DNA from: JAIROC01 sp031553535
GTDB taxonomy: Bacteria; Bacteroidota; Bacteroidia; Bacteroidales; WCHB1-69
Direction of reading: 5' to 3'
DNA length: 64,000 nt
NCBI GenBank assembly: GCA_031553535.1
Contig: JAVBLM010000004.1
Location: forward strand, 1-64,000
Part shown: positions 46,714-59,100 of the stretch, in pieces
Layout: each line of letters starts with the position of its first letter
Position numbering within the stretch: the first letter of the stretch is position 1
Position numbers and translations under genes: made by a program
The notes under the pieces: generated by a model
Seen by the model: only the letters and a program-made list of their open reading frames with translations
What the model was told of the DNA's origin: nothing
Databases searched by the model: none

Positions 46714-47137
46714 TGATAATGAAAATGCGAATATAAGGATCGTTGAGGGGAAAAAAGAAATTTTCGACCCTGTACGCCGTCGTTTTGTTTCATGTACACC
46801 TGAAGAAATTGTCCGGCAGACTTACATCCGGTATTTAATCAATATATTAAACGTTCCTCCTATCGCCATTTCTGTTGAAAAGAAGATAACTTATAATAAT
46901 CTTTCTCGACGGTATGATATTGTTGTCTTTTCAAAAGACAAATGCCTGTTAATTGTTGAGTGCAAATCTCCTACTACAAAATTATCCGAAATGACATTAC
47001 ATCAGATAGGAATATATAACAGCAATCTACAAGCAAAATATATTATCTTATTTAATGGGGAACAGGAATTAATCTATAAACGATTAGACGGGCAATACAT
47101 TCTTCAAAAGCAATTACCTCTATACAAAGAAATGTAA
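46706..47137 (+). CDS. HsdR N-terminal-domain-like (type I restriction R, HSDR_N) small protein
   Basis: About 143 residues from TTG 46706, overlapping moxR by 8 nt. An ATG at 46679 is in frame but would overlap moxR more deeply. Family marks: KKEIFDPVRRRFVSCTPEEIVRQ, RYDIVVFSKDKCLLIVECKSPT (the PD-(D/E)xK-type D...ExK core) and ADxxIY-like ending. Bacteroidota genomes carry this as a stand-alone protein, not with hsdM/S. Role unknown, perhaps nucleic-acid related. A bidirectional terminator lies just beyond. Confidence 0.75.
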   Translation: MNNDNENANIRIVEGKKEIFDPVRRRFVSCTPEEIVRQTYIRYLINILNVPPIAISVEKKITYNNLSRRYDIVVFSKDKCLLIVECKSPTTKLSEMTLHQIGIYNSNLQAKYIILFNGEQELIYKRLDGQYILQKQLPLYKEM

Positions 47138-47140
47138 ACA

Positions 47141-47169
47141 AAAAAGGCCACCCCTGGAAGAGGCAGCCA
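47141..47169 (-). terminator. Terminator of the giant T9SS gene (also usable from the plus strand)
   Basis: The minus strand has GGCTGCCTC, a short loop, AGGGGTGGCC and then T6. It is closely similar in position and sequence to the terminator at 61159-61188. Confidence 0.85.
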
Positions 47170-47187
47170 TTATGAAAAAAATTTTCT

Positions 47188-50100
47188 TTATCGTTTAATA
47201 CTCATCCGCTTAACGACCCGTTGACCCTTGTATTCCATCGAATACATATAGATTCCTGCCGATAAGCCGGAGGTATTTATCTCTATGGTATTTATTCCTG
47301 ATATAGATTGTATTACTTTATTATACAATAGCTGACCATTCATACTATGAATACGGAAGCTTACCTCACCCGGCTTCGGAATATTATATCTTATCACCGT
47401 ACCGGTATTGGCAGGATTAGGAATATTTTGATCCATTGAAATACTCACACTTCTTTCTATTGATTCTATATTATCAACATAATCTGTCTTGCGAACAATT
47501 GTCAGGGTATCATTGTAGGCATAATCATCCCTGTTTTCTATATACACTTTTATAATATATGCCGTATCCGAGGGTACTGTGTATACGCCTTGGAAAGCAT
47601 GTGAAACGGTATCCTCGATACCAATGGAAGATATAGTTTCATCAAATCTACGAATTAAATCTCCAGTCATATCCATGACTTCCGCATATATGCTGATATT
47701 ATTAAAGGTAACAACATCACTCCTGTTTATGACAGTAGCTGCGATATTTATTTCTTCGCCTACTTTGTCCTTTTCTCCGGATGGATTATCAATAGTCGAC
47801 ACATACAAATCTTTCATATCCACACATTCGGTTACTGCCGCCCCTGCATGTACCAACACAGAATCGCAAGCTAAAGAAGCTACTACATCAACAAAATAAT
47901 CCGCCTCCCAGGGAGTTTTAAATTCATCAAAAGTATAGATTACAGAATCTCCCGGAGACAGTGTTCCCGGAATAGAACCTGTTGCAGAGAAAGTATAGGA
48001 TGTTGCTGATACATCCATATTCAGATTTATACCCGGCAAATCCATATTTCCCTTATTTTTGACAACTACTTGTTGCCTTACCGCCATATTACCTGATGCG
48101 CAGTTATCTATACCTCCGGTAAGAGGTTTGATAGCAATCGATAAAGATGGATTGATCACAATAGTTGTTCTTGCCGTATCATTTGGAGCATATTCATCAA
48201 CAGGATTTGTCAGATAGGCTTTTATAGTATATGTACCGGGCTTAAAGTTGATATCCCTTGCAATAGTGATAATATCCGATGTATCTCCTGTTAATGTATC
48301 CCTTAACGAGCAGGTATACGAATAATTAGCGGGACCCGTTATATCAACCTTAATAGCCGTTGACAATGCTGAAAAGTCAATGATTTGATTTGTCGTAGTG
48401 GTTCGCTTTATTTTCAATTCATTCGTCCCCAAATCACAAACAGCCAACGTTGATAAGTTAAGGTTCGAAAGCTCTAAATCCTGTTGTGATATAATCTGCA
48501 TACGGTCAATGTATTGATAGCCTTCGTCCATATTAACCGATTTCATCATGGATTCAAAAAGCAGACTTATACAACTTCCATTCGTATAAGGAGACAAATC
48601 TACCTCATAATGTTTCCATCCGCAGACAGCACCTTGTTTTGTTAATGAAAGTAATGGCTCATAGCTTACCGTACCATCAACGGTAATACGTATGTCTGTA
48701 TAATCTTCCGATGCTATCGTATCGTGGAAATACCAGAAGTCTAACTTCGGCAATCGTGTGCGGGACAACTGGATCTGCTTTGTAGAGAGGTATGCCATCG
48801 CCCCACGGCTTCCTCCGAAAGCTATCATGCGTGTTCCGGAAAGCGGTACAAGTGCAGTATCAATACCTAATCCTTGGGAAACAGGCCTCCATAAGTAGAT
48901 ATTGGTGTTGCCTTCCGATGAAAATCTTTCTGTTAGAATGCCCTGCTCAAATTCTTCATTGAAAGGAAGAGGAATACGTATATTGTCATAAATCGTTTGC
49001 GAAGTGTCATTATCTGCTATAGTATCCTTAGGGTGATTTATTACAACGGATATATGATAGCTCCCTACATGAAATATATCCAAGGAATCCATTATTTGGT
49101 ATTCTTTCGTTTCAAGTAAATCCAATATACCGGTATTAAGAATAATACTGGTATCAAAAGGAATAAATCCAACAGGCCCTGTTGCATGAATATCAAATGT
49201 AATCGGATCGGTGGAAAAATCGAAAACCTCTATTCCTTTATTGGTAAGTTCCACCTTTATGGGAACATAATCCGTCAAACACAATGAACTAATGCTTCTT
49301 GATTCTACTTTTACGGAAGATAATTCTATATCGGATACTTCATCAGCTCCAACACCATAAGCCCCCATAATTGTATAAGCGGTTCTACTCTCCCCTTTAA
49401 TATTTTCCGGTACATTGGACACCAAAGGGCAAAGCAATCCTGCATAATTTGATAATTCCAGACTGGTTGTGTCAATAAAGCTTGGCGAGCGATATACGGA
49501 ATGATTATCTGATGGTACTATTGATTGCCATGCTGCCATCGTAGTTATGGCAGTATCTGCATAACCGACATTGACAGGAGCATACATATTGTTATAATCG
49601 AAGTTCCATTGATTAAAATATAAAGTGGACGTTAAATAAATAGGGTAAGCTTTCGAGCTATTCATTACGATATTATTATTTTTAATATTTAAATAGTCAT
49701 TGGGATACTTTACATACATTCCATGTGCAGAACCGCTACCATCCATATAAATGGAATTATGGAGAATATTGGCTTTTGAAGAATAGATAAACATCCCGTA
49801 ATATTCACCTGTCGTACTGGCAATAATCTCATTATTGGCAAACAATCCCGTATCCGTCGTCGAATAGTAATTATAATAATACAAGTAAACAGAATAAGGT
49901 GAAGTTATTGCCGTACTGCGTTGAATAATACGGTTCCCGATAACCGGGCCATTTACATAATAAACACGAAAAGGATATACTGTTGTTGATGTATTTGATG
50001 TCCGGGTTAAGACAGTATTATATGAATAGCTGATAAAATCTACATATTGGGGAGCCGTTCCCTGTGAATGCCAATTGCTTACCGTATTGCTGTCAAATAG

Positions 50101-53100
50101 TATATGAGTACTGTAAGCAGTTACTCCTGTTCCTCCATAGAAGTACCATCCATAATATCCCCCATCTATCAGATTATTTACAAAGAATATACTGTCAACT
50201 ACACCCGTTCCGGATGCTTTTGAGATAGGAGCATTCCTTACTGAATTGGTGGTAGTAGTAGGATTGCCCAACAACCTACAATCCCGGACAAGTACATTGG
50301 TACAAGGTCCTGTAAATTGAATAGCAGGAACCGTACCTGTCGATACATCTACCGTTATCGCTTTTATCGCTATATTATTAGAATTATTTAAAACAATACC
50401 CGCACCGGAGGATGCCGGACGGATAATTACATCTGCCGCATTACCGGTTGTGGAAGTAAGTGTTAATAAATAATTCCCCATGGTATTACTTATATCGGAT
50501 AGATCTATATTGTTCCTGTAGGTTCCCGGAGCCAACGCAAGGACAACATCACCGGCAACACAAGTCCCTATTTCAAGGAATGCTTCGTCCAAACTTTTGA
50601 AATACCCTATTGTAGAATCAACTATATATCTTCCGTTTAAAGCATTTGGGCAAATATATATCAACTTGCTCAGGGTATCATCTTTAGCATATTCATCCGG
50701 CAAGCTGCCTCCGTTTAATTCATTAATCCATACACCTATATTATGAATTCCTGCTGTATGTACCAATTGCCCAAATGCAATAGTATCTGTTGCTCCTTTT
50801 GCTAAAGATGTAATGAAAGAGGAACCGCCGGATATTTGTGAAACACTATCTAAAGACCATTCCAGATTAATAGAAGATACAGAAGTTGTACCTGTATTTT
50901 TCAATACTACTTTTACAGTATCTGTCTGTCCGGCAACATTGTTTCCACATGTCAGTATTTCCAACAATCGAATGTTCCCTGCCATCGGAATTGGTTGATA
51001 GCACCCTATTGCAGTGGTGCTATTTCTGCCGGCTCTCGAAATATCTGCACTTACTACAGGGACAGCAGGACATTCCAAACCATCATAATCAACCAATGAC
51101 AAATCAACAGAAGAATTAATAAAATTAGGGAATAGGCTTACCGAATTAGTATCCATGGTTACATGGGCTTTCCAAGCGGCCAAATCTGCCCGGTCTGCTC
51201 CGTCATAGCCTAAATTGCCTGATGAATAGTAATTATTATAATCTATTTTATTATATTGCGGATAAGTACTTGGATTGGACGACAAATATACCGCATAAGG
51301 TGTTGCATTTGTTCCTCCTCCATGCGCTATGAAAATATTATTTTTATAAACTCCACTATATGTTGACGATGCTGCAGTGTAAATGTATGCAGCTCTAAAT
51401 ACAGCGGAGCCTCCACTACCTGTTACTAATATTGAATTATGTAGATAATCTACATCTTTATGAAAGTACAAATAGGCTCCATAAGTTGTTGTTGCCGAAG
51501 AATTCAAATATATTTCATTATTGGCGATCAATGCAGAATCCATATAATACGTTCGCATTCCATATAATGTAGTACTTATACCGGAATTATCTGCATATAC
51601 CTTATTGCCTACAATATTACCTCCCTTACGGGCATAGTAAAAATAAAGGCCATACCATGCTGTACCCTGATTGGAAGAACGGGGTGTAACCGTATTATAG
51701 GAGACACTCTTTTGATTTACATAATACAAATACATCCCGTTAAAATATGTACCGGAAATAATATTACTGTCTATTATTACATCTTGACAATAATCACTAC
51801 TTGTTCCATACAAACGAATACCATCATATCCTCCCGATAATTTACAGTTCTTTATTGTTATTCCATCCAATGCCCCTGTATTTGTTGCTTTATATATTGG
51901 TGCATAATTTATAATTCCAGCAGTAAGGCTTGCCGATATAATACAGTTCTTGACAGTAATATTAGAAGCACTTCCCGTAAAATGAACACCATAAGTACCG
52001 GTTTTTACATCTATGGTTATATTGTCTAATATGATATTATCGGATTTATTTAATAGAAACGCTACCCCTGATGCAGGACGAATAATTGCATCAGATGCCT
52101 TACCTGTCCGGGACGTTATAGTCAATGAATAATTCCCCAAATAATCCTTTATATTTGTAAGAATCACATTCTCAGGATATGCTCCGCTATCTAATAACAA
52201 GGTAATATCCCCTGCCGGACTACAAATAGGCAATACATTCAGGAATTGGGTTATTGTTTTATAAATACTTGTATCTGAAATGATAATTGTTCCGGCAATG
52301 GCAGACCCACAAACATAGAATGAAGTCTTGACTGTATCGTCTCCTCTAAACTCATCACCTGAAGCCCAATCATTTGTCCGGTTAACCCATGCTTTTATAT
52401 TGGCAGTACCCATAGTATAGGTAACTCCTCCCAATAATATGGTATCGGATTGTCCCTCCAACAATGGGGATGCATAATATACGGTTTGGGCTCCATAAGA
52501 AGTGCCATTAACCGACCATTGTATATTAATCGAATCAACAGGCGTTAATCCTGTATTTAAAAGAACAACACCGAGTGTATCTTTATCACCCTGTATTACA
52601 TTTTTGGTGATACCTGAAATTTCCAATAGAGAAGCATTGCGGTTTAGTGCAACCGATCCTTCGTAACAACCCATTGTTGTTGCAATTGCCCTGTCCTTGC
52701 CATGTATGTCTGTTTCAGCTTGCGGATAATGCTCACATAATAATCCTGTATAATTATTTAATAACAAATTAATCGTAGGATTAGTAAATGATGGCAATAT
52801 ATTTTTTGAATTAATATCTGTTTTAACAACCAATCTCCAAGCTTCAAAGGTTGTTTTTGCGCCTCCTGCATAGCCAATATTATATGGAGCGCCTGCAGCA
52901 TACATATTATTAGCATCTATATCGTAAAGTGCCGTACTGAATGCCGTATTCAAATAAATAGGAAAAGAGGCATAGGTAGAAGATCCTGTCGTATATACTA
53001 AATTATTTTTAATCACATTCATTTGCCCGGCAGGAACACCGTTAAAAAATATTCCGCGAGCAGGGCCCGTCCCTGAAAAATAAATGGAATTGTGCAAGAC

Positions 53101-56100
53101 ATATATAGGCGGGTTGGTTGATAAACCTGTGGAACTAATATTAATTCCATTAGCCACACTATATGACGAACAATCACCGGTTATTTCATTATTTGCAATT
53201 ATTGTGGGCCTGCGTCCTGTTATAGCAGTAGTTGTATTAGCAGCATTCAAATAAATGCCATGAATGTAAATGATTGCGGTAGATTGGGTATTTCTTTGTA
53301 TAATACGATTGCCTATTATATCTTCCACATGGCAACCGGTATTTGTATAAAGCCCATACCAATTAGAGGTATTATGACTCACTCTACTGAGCATTGTATT
53401 ATGCGATATGCTTGTAAAATAGGTATTATAAGGATTGGTAGCATAGGAATAGGCGCTTTTAAATGTATTGCTGTCCCATACTATATTGGTGCCAAGGCTT
53501 CCGATAGCGTTAGCTGTCCCTCCATAAAAATAAGCATTATAGTAACCTCCCTCCAGCAAGCAACCAACAAGGCGGAAATTATCAACAATTCCCGTACCGG
53601 TTGTTTTATACAGGGGATTGACAGTAGTACTTGTTGTTGTCGTATCACTCAACAGGTTACAGTTTCTTATAACAATATTGGTACATGCGCCTGTAAATTG
53701 TACGCAATTAGCAGTGGTTGATCTTCCATTAAATGTAAGCGATTCCAATGTAAGATTATGAGTGTTCTTGAGTGTTACAACCTCTCCCGATGAAGGTTGA
53801 ATAACTACGTCTTCTGCCTTACCGGTTGCAGAAGTAATAGTTAATGAATGATCTTCCAAATAATCACTTATATTAGTGAGGTTCATATTTTCAGGATATG
53901 ATCCACTGTCCAGGATAAATACTACATCATTTCCAACACCGCAAAATTTCATTTCCGAAAAAGCATCCGCAATTTTTTCAAACCTTCTGGTCTTCCCAAT
54001 AGAGTAAACCCCTCCAAATAGCCCCTCACAAACATGAACAGAAGCAGTTCGCCTATTATCCAAAGAATCTTCATCCGGCAATAACCCCTGATCCAAATCA
54101 TTGATATATACCTCCACATTAATATCCCCCGGAAAATAAGTTATAACGCCTACCTCTATTGTGTCTGATTCCATGTTTTGTAATGGAAAATCAAAAACAT
54201 GCTCTGTGGGAGTTTGTACCGTACCGTTGATTGACCAGCCCAGATTAATGGAATTTATATTGCTTTGCCCGGTATTAAGAAGAACCACTTTAATTGTATC
54301 CGATTCCCCATTTACCAGCCTATCCCTTAATCCGATAATTTCTCTTAGTGACGCATTAGCACTCGTTACAACGTCTCCATAACAACCCATAACTGTGGGT
54401 GTATTTCTGGGAGCATTCAATATATCGGTAACCACACCTTGTGTTGTGTCGCAATATAAGGAAGTATATTCCGCTAATTTCAAGCCATATAACGTATTTA
54501 TGAAAACAGGCAATTTATTTACGGAATGAGTGTCTGCTGTCATTACTTTCTGCCATGCCGCCAAATCCGCCTGTGCTGTTCCTGCATAACCCAGATTTGT
54601 TCCTGATGAATAATAATTATTGTAATCCAAACGGTAATTATTTTGATAAGCCCCTACGTTTGCTTGTAAATAGAATGCATGAGTTGCAGTACCTCCATTG
54701 GCAACAAATATATTATTTTTCACTGTCGCATCGTAATTCGTATTTGCGTAAGTGTACCAGTATAATGCCCTAAGCGTTGTTCCTGTTCCTGTTACCAATA
54801 TACTATTATTTATATAATCCACTGCACGCGGACAATCTACATGTAATCCGTTGGTTGTTGTAGCCGCTGTATTTAATATAATTTCATTATTGGCCACCAA
54901 TGCCGTATCTATAGAATACGTATATAGCCCAATCAGTATACTCGTTATGCCGGGATTATCAGCATGTATCCTGTTGCCTATAATATTGCCTCCGTTACGG
55001 ACATTATACTGATACATACCATACCATGTTGCCCCTTGATTGGAAGAACGGGGCGTAACCTTATTGTAGGATACGCTCTTTTGATTTACATAATAATGGT
55101 ATATACCATTGTAATATGAATTGGAAATAATATTACTATCCACTATTACATTTTGACAATAATTAGAGGTTGTTCCATACAAACGAATACCATCATATCC
55201 TCCATCCAAAATGCAATTTTTCACCGTTATCCCATTCAAACTTCCGGTACCTGTTGTTTTATAAATTGGTGCAGTCCCCAATGTAGAAGATGTAGGATTG
55301 GCCAATATAATACAATTGTTTATGGTAATATTAGCGGCATTTCCGATAAATTGAACACCATAAGTGCCAGATCTTGCATCTATGGTTATATTTTCTATGG
55401 TTATATTATTGGAATTATTCAACAGGAACCCTACTCCCGAAGCAGGGCGAATAATTACATCTTTCGGATTTCCTGTAATGGAAGTAAATGTCAGGGAATA
55501 ATTTCCCAAAAGATCGCTTATGTCTGTAAGATTAATATTTTCTTTGTAAACCCCCGTATCCAATACCAAAACAGCATCTCCAACACCACATAAATATCCC
55601 ATGGCAAATGCTTCCTCCAACGTGGCATAATCACCATTCGGGCCAATGTTTACTTTACCGCTAAGGGAAACAGAACAAATGAACCCGGAAACAAAAAGCG
55701 TATCGTCTTGTGAAATTGCATCCGTTGCCAATCCGCCATTAATGTTGTTGAGCCATACTTTTACATCCAGTTGCCCAAAGCGATAATTTACTACTCCAAC
55801 AGTGATAGTATCAAACTGCCCCTGCATTAAGGTTTTGGATGTTGTAAAATTACGGCCCCCTGTTATCTGTGAAGTATCATTTATTGACCATTCCAGGTTT
55901 ATTGCATTAATGGGGGTTGTTCCCGTGTTCATTATAACCAATTTCAAGGTATCCGACTGGCCGGCAACTGTACCTTGCCTCAACCCAAGCAATTTTGCCA
56001 GTATAACATTGGTATTGGCAACTTGAATTTCCTCATGGCAACCAGTGGTTGTAATTGCCATTCTTATATTTCCATCTATATCCCTATTGACAGGAGGAAC

Positions 56101-59100
56101 ATAATCGCACAACAAATCCAAATAATTGGAAAACTTCAGACTGCTGTTTGTATCAGCAAATTTCGGCAATACGCGTGTAGAATTCCGATCTGTTGTAACA
56201 ACCGCTTGCCAGTCTGCTAAACTTACCCTGTTAGCTCCTGCATAACCAACATTATATGGAGCTCCTGCAGCATACATATTATTGGCATCTATATCATAAA
56301 GTGCCGTATTGAATGGCGATACCAAATAAATAGGAAAAGAAGGAGAGGAAGGAGCCCCTGTCGTATATATTAAATTATTTTTAACCACATTCATTTGCCC
56401 CACAGGAACACTGGCAATAGTTATTCCGCGAGCAGGGCCTGTCCCCGAAAAATAAATGGAATTGTGCAAGACATATATAGGCGGATTGGTTGATAAACCT
56501 GTGGAACTAATATAAATTCCATAGGACGCACTTGTCGACGGACAATTACCTGTCACTTCATTATTTGCAATTACCGTGGGCCTGCGTCCTGGTATAGCAG
56601 TGGTTGTATTGGTAGTTGTCAAATAAATACCATACGTGTAATTCATTACGGTAGATTGGGTTTTCCTTTGTCTAATGCAATTGCCTATTATATCTTCCAC
56701 ATGACAACCGGTAGTTGCATAAATCCCATACCAATAACCCATATTATTATTCACCCTGCTGAGAACTGTATTATGCGATATGCTTGTAAAATAGGTATAA
56801 CAAAGATATGTGCCGTATAAATAGGCGCTTTTAAATGTATTGCTGTCCCATACTATATTGGTGGCAAAGCCTCCGATAGCATTAGCTGTTCCCCCATAAA
56901 AATTAGCGTTATTGTAACCCCCTTCCAACAAACAACCAACAAGACGGAAACTGTCGACAACCCCCGTGTTGCCTGGTTTATACAACGGATTGATAATAGT
57001 GTTTGTTGTTGTTGTATCACTCAACAGGTTACAATTTCTTATAACAATATTGGTACACGCACCTGTAAATTGTACGCAATTAGTAGCGGTTGATCTTCCA
57101 TTAAATGTAAGCGATTCCAATGTAAGGTTACGAGTATTATTCAGTGTTACAACCACTCCCAACGGAGGCTGGATAATTACATTATTCCTGTCTCCGCTTG
57201 CCGAACGTATTGTCAATGAATAATTCCCCATAAGCGTACTGCTATTGGCCAAATTAAGGTTTTCCTTATACGTCCCATCGTATACCAGTATAGTAATATC
57301 TCCTCCAACACCACATTCGCCAATGGCATATAAGGCCTTATTTATTGTGGGGAAGTTACGTCCGGGCCCGACGGTTAACGTACCTGTAAATGGAACACCG
57401 CAAGCCAGAGAGCTGGTTTTTAACGTATCATCATACGTAATAGTATCCACTACGCCATTGGGCATACTCACCCATGCAACTATGGTATCGAACGACAAAT
57501 ACGATGGAGTATAATATCCGATGGTAATGGTATCGGAAAAACCTTCCTCCAATCCGTTTGCATTTTTATAAATAGCCGTTGGCGATTGCAACGTTCCGTT
57601 TAACGCCCAGTCGATACGGCAGGAATCCAAATTAGACATCCCTTTATTGCGTATCCTTACTGTTACCGGCGTAAGCATTCCGGCATCTACTGCACTTCCC
57701 GGGCTAAGAAAAGCATCCATGGCTGCCGAATTATTACGGTTCTTCTCCCCAAAATAAAAAAGAGTCAGGGGACGTCCGCCTGCTTTCATTATCCGGGCGC
57801 CTTCATCGGTACAATTCCAACGCCAAAAGTGGCTTTCCGACTTACTCGCCGCACCGCTTACCGTATCCGTTTGAGTCCAATAGATATTGTCACTGCCGCA
57901 TGACCCCTTATCCAACCAATAAACTATTAAATTCATTCCCGCAGGAAGAATAAACGGTTGGTCAAAAACAAATTGATTCCAATTCAGATTGGTTGTCTGT
58001 GTTCTTGAATACACCAAAGTTGCTCCATCCGTTACAGGATTTATAGCAGGTGACAGGCTAATTGATGTAACAGTATTCGGTACTGCCAGAAGGTAACAAT
58101 CCTGAGCCCTTGTATGTGCAAAATTAGAGGACGGATTGCGATAGGCTAAGCCTAAAATCGTCACGTCCTGGCCGGTACCTCTAAGTTCCGATGATAAATA
58201 CACCGTTCTTGTCATGGAAGAATCTGCATTTACACAAAACGGGGAAAGACAGTTATAAAGGCCCGATGAGGTTGAAACACCAACTTGTATTGAATCTATT
58301 TTGCTGCCTCCAAACCTTCTAATGGAATAACTGCCTGACAATTCCACATCATTGCCCAATATATCCGTCAATCTAATAACACATACTACATCATTATCGA
58401 ATGGTGTATTAGAAATTGTACTTGTCCATAAACCCCCGCCTTGCGGAAGCATCGATAACGTATCATAGCCTGTCACACCCGATAACGTGCGTTTCATATA
58501 CAAAGCCACCGTATTTATTGGTGTCCCCGAATAAGTGTTTATCTTTGCCGTTATTTCATGCGGGCCTGTAGTATATACTGTGTTTTTGGGGATTGTAACA
58601 AACTCCATAACGATATCACTGCTGCCGTATATTCTTTTTGTCAGCGTATCATCAAATGTAATACTATCTTCCTCACCGTTAGGATAACTTACCCAAACTG
58701 TAATTTCATCCAACTTATTCACTCTGGGATTATAGTTTCCTAACGTTATCTCTCCGTTAAAATCCCATGGCAAGGCAGGGCTAAAATGCACCACTGTATC
58801 CTTGATATGATTCCCGTTTATCGCATAGGATACGATAACGGAATCCAAATCTGCCAAACCTTTATTCTTTACAGTAACAACAACAGGAACCCTTGTCGTT
58901 GACGATGTTATAACCGTATCCATCATATTGATAGAATGTAATGATACGGAATTGGAGTCATCACAGTTTCCTTCACCTATTATATAATAAATTGTTCCGG
59001 CAAAATTTCGCTCAGCACCTATTGTTCCTGTGAAAGGAGCTGTAGGATTAATTATCCCATGACCTCCATGAATGGTTAGTTCGCTGTTTCTTGCTGTTAT

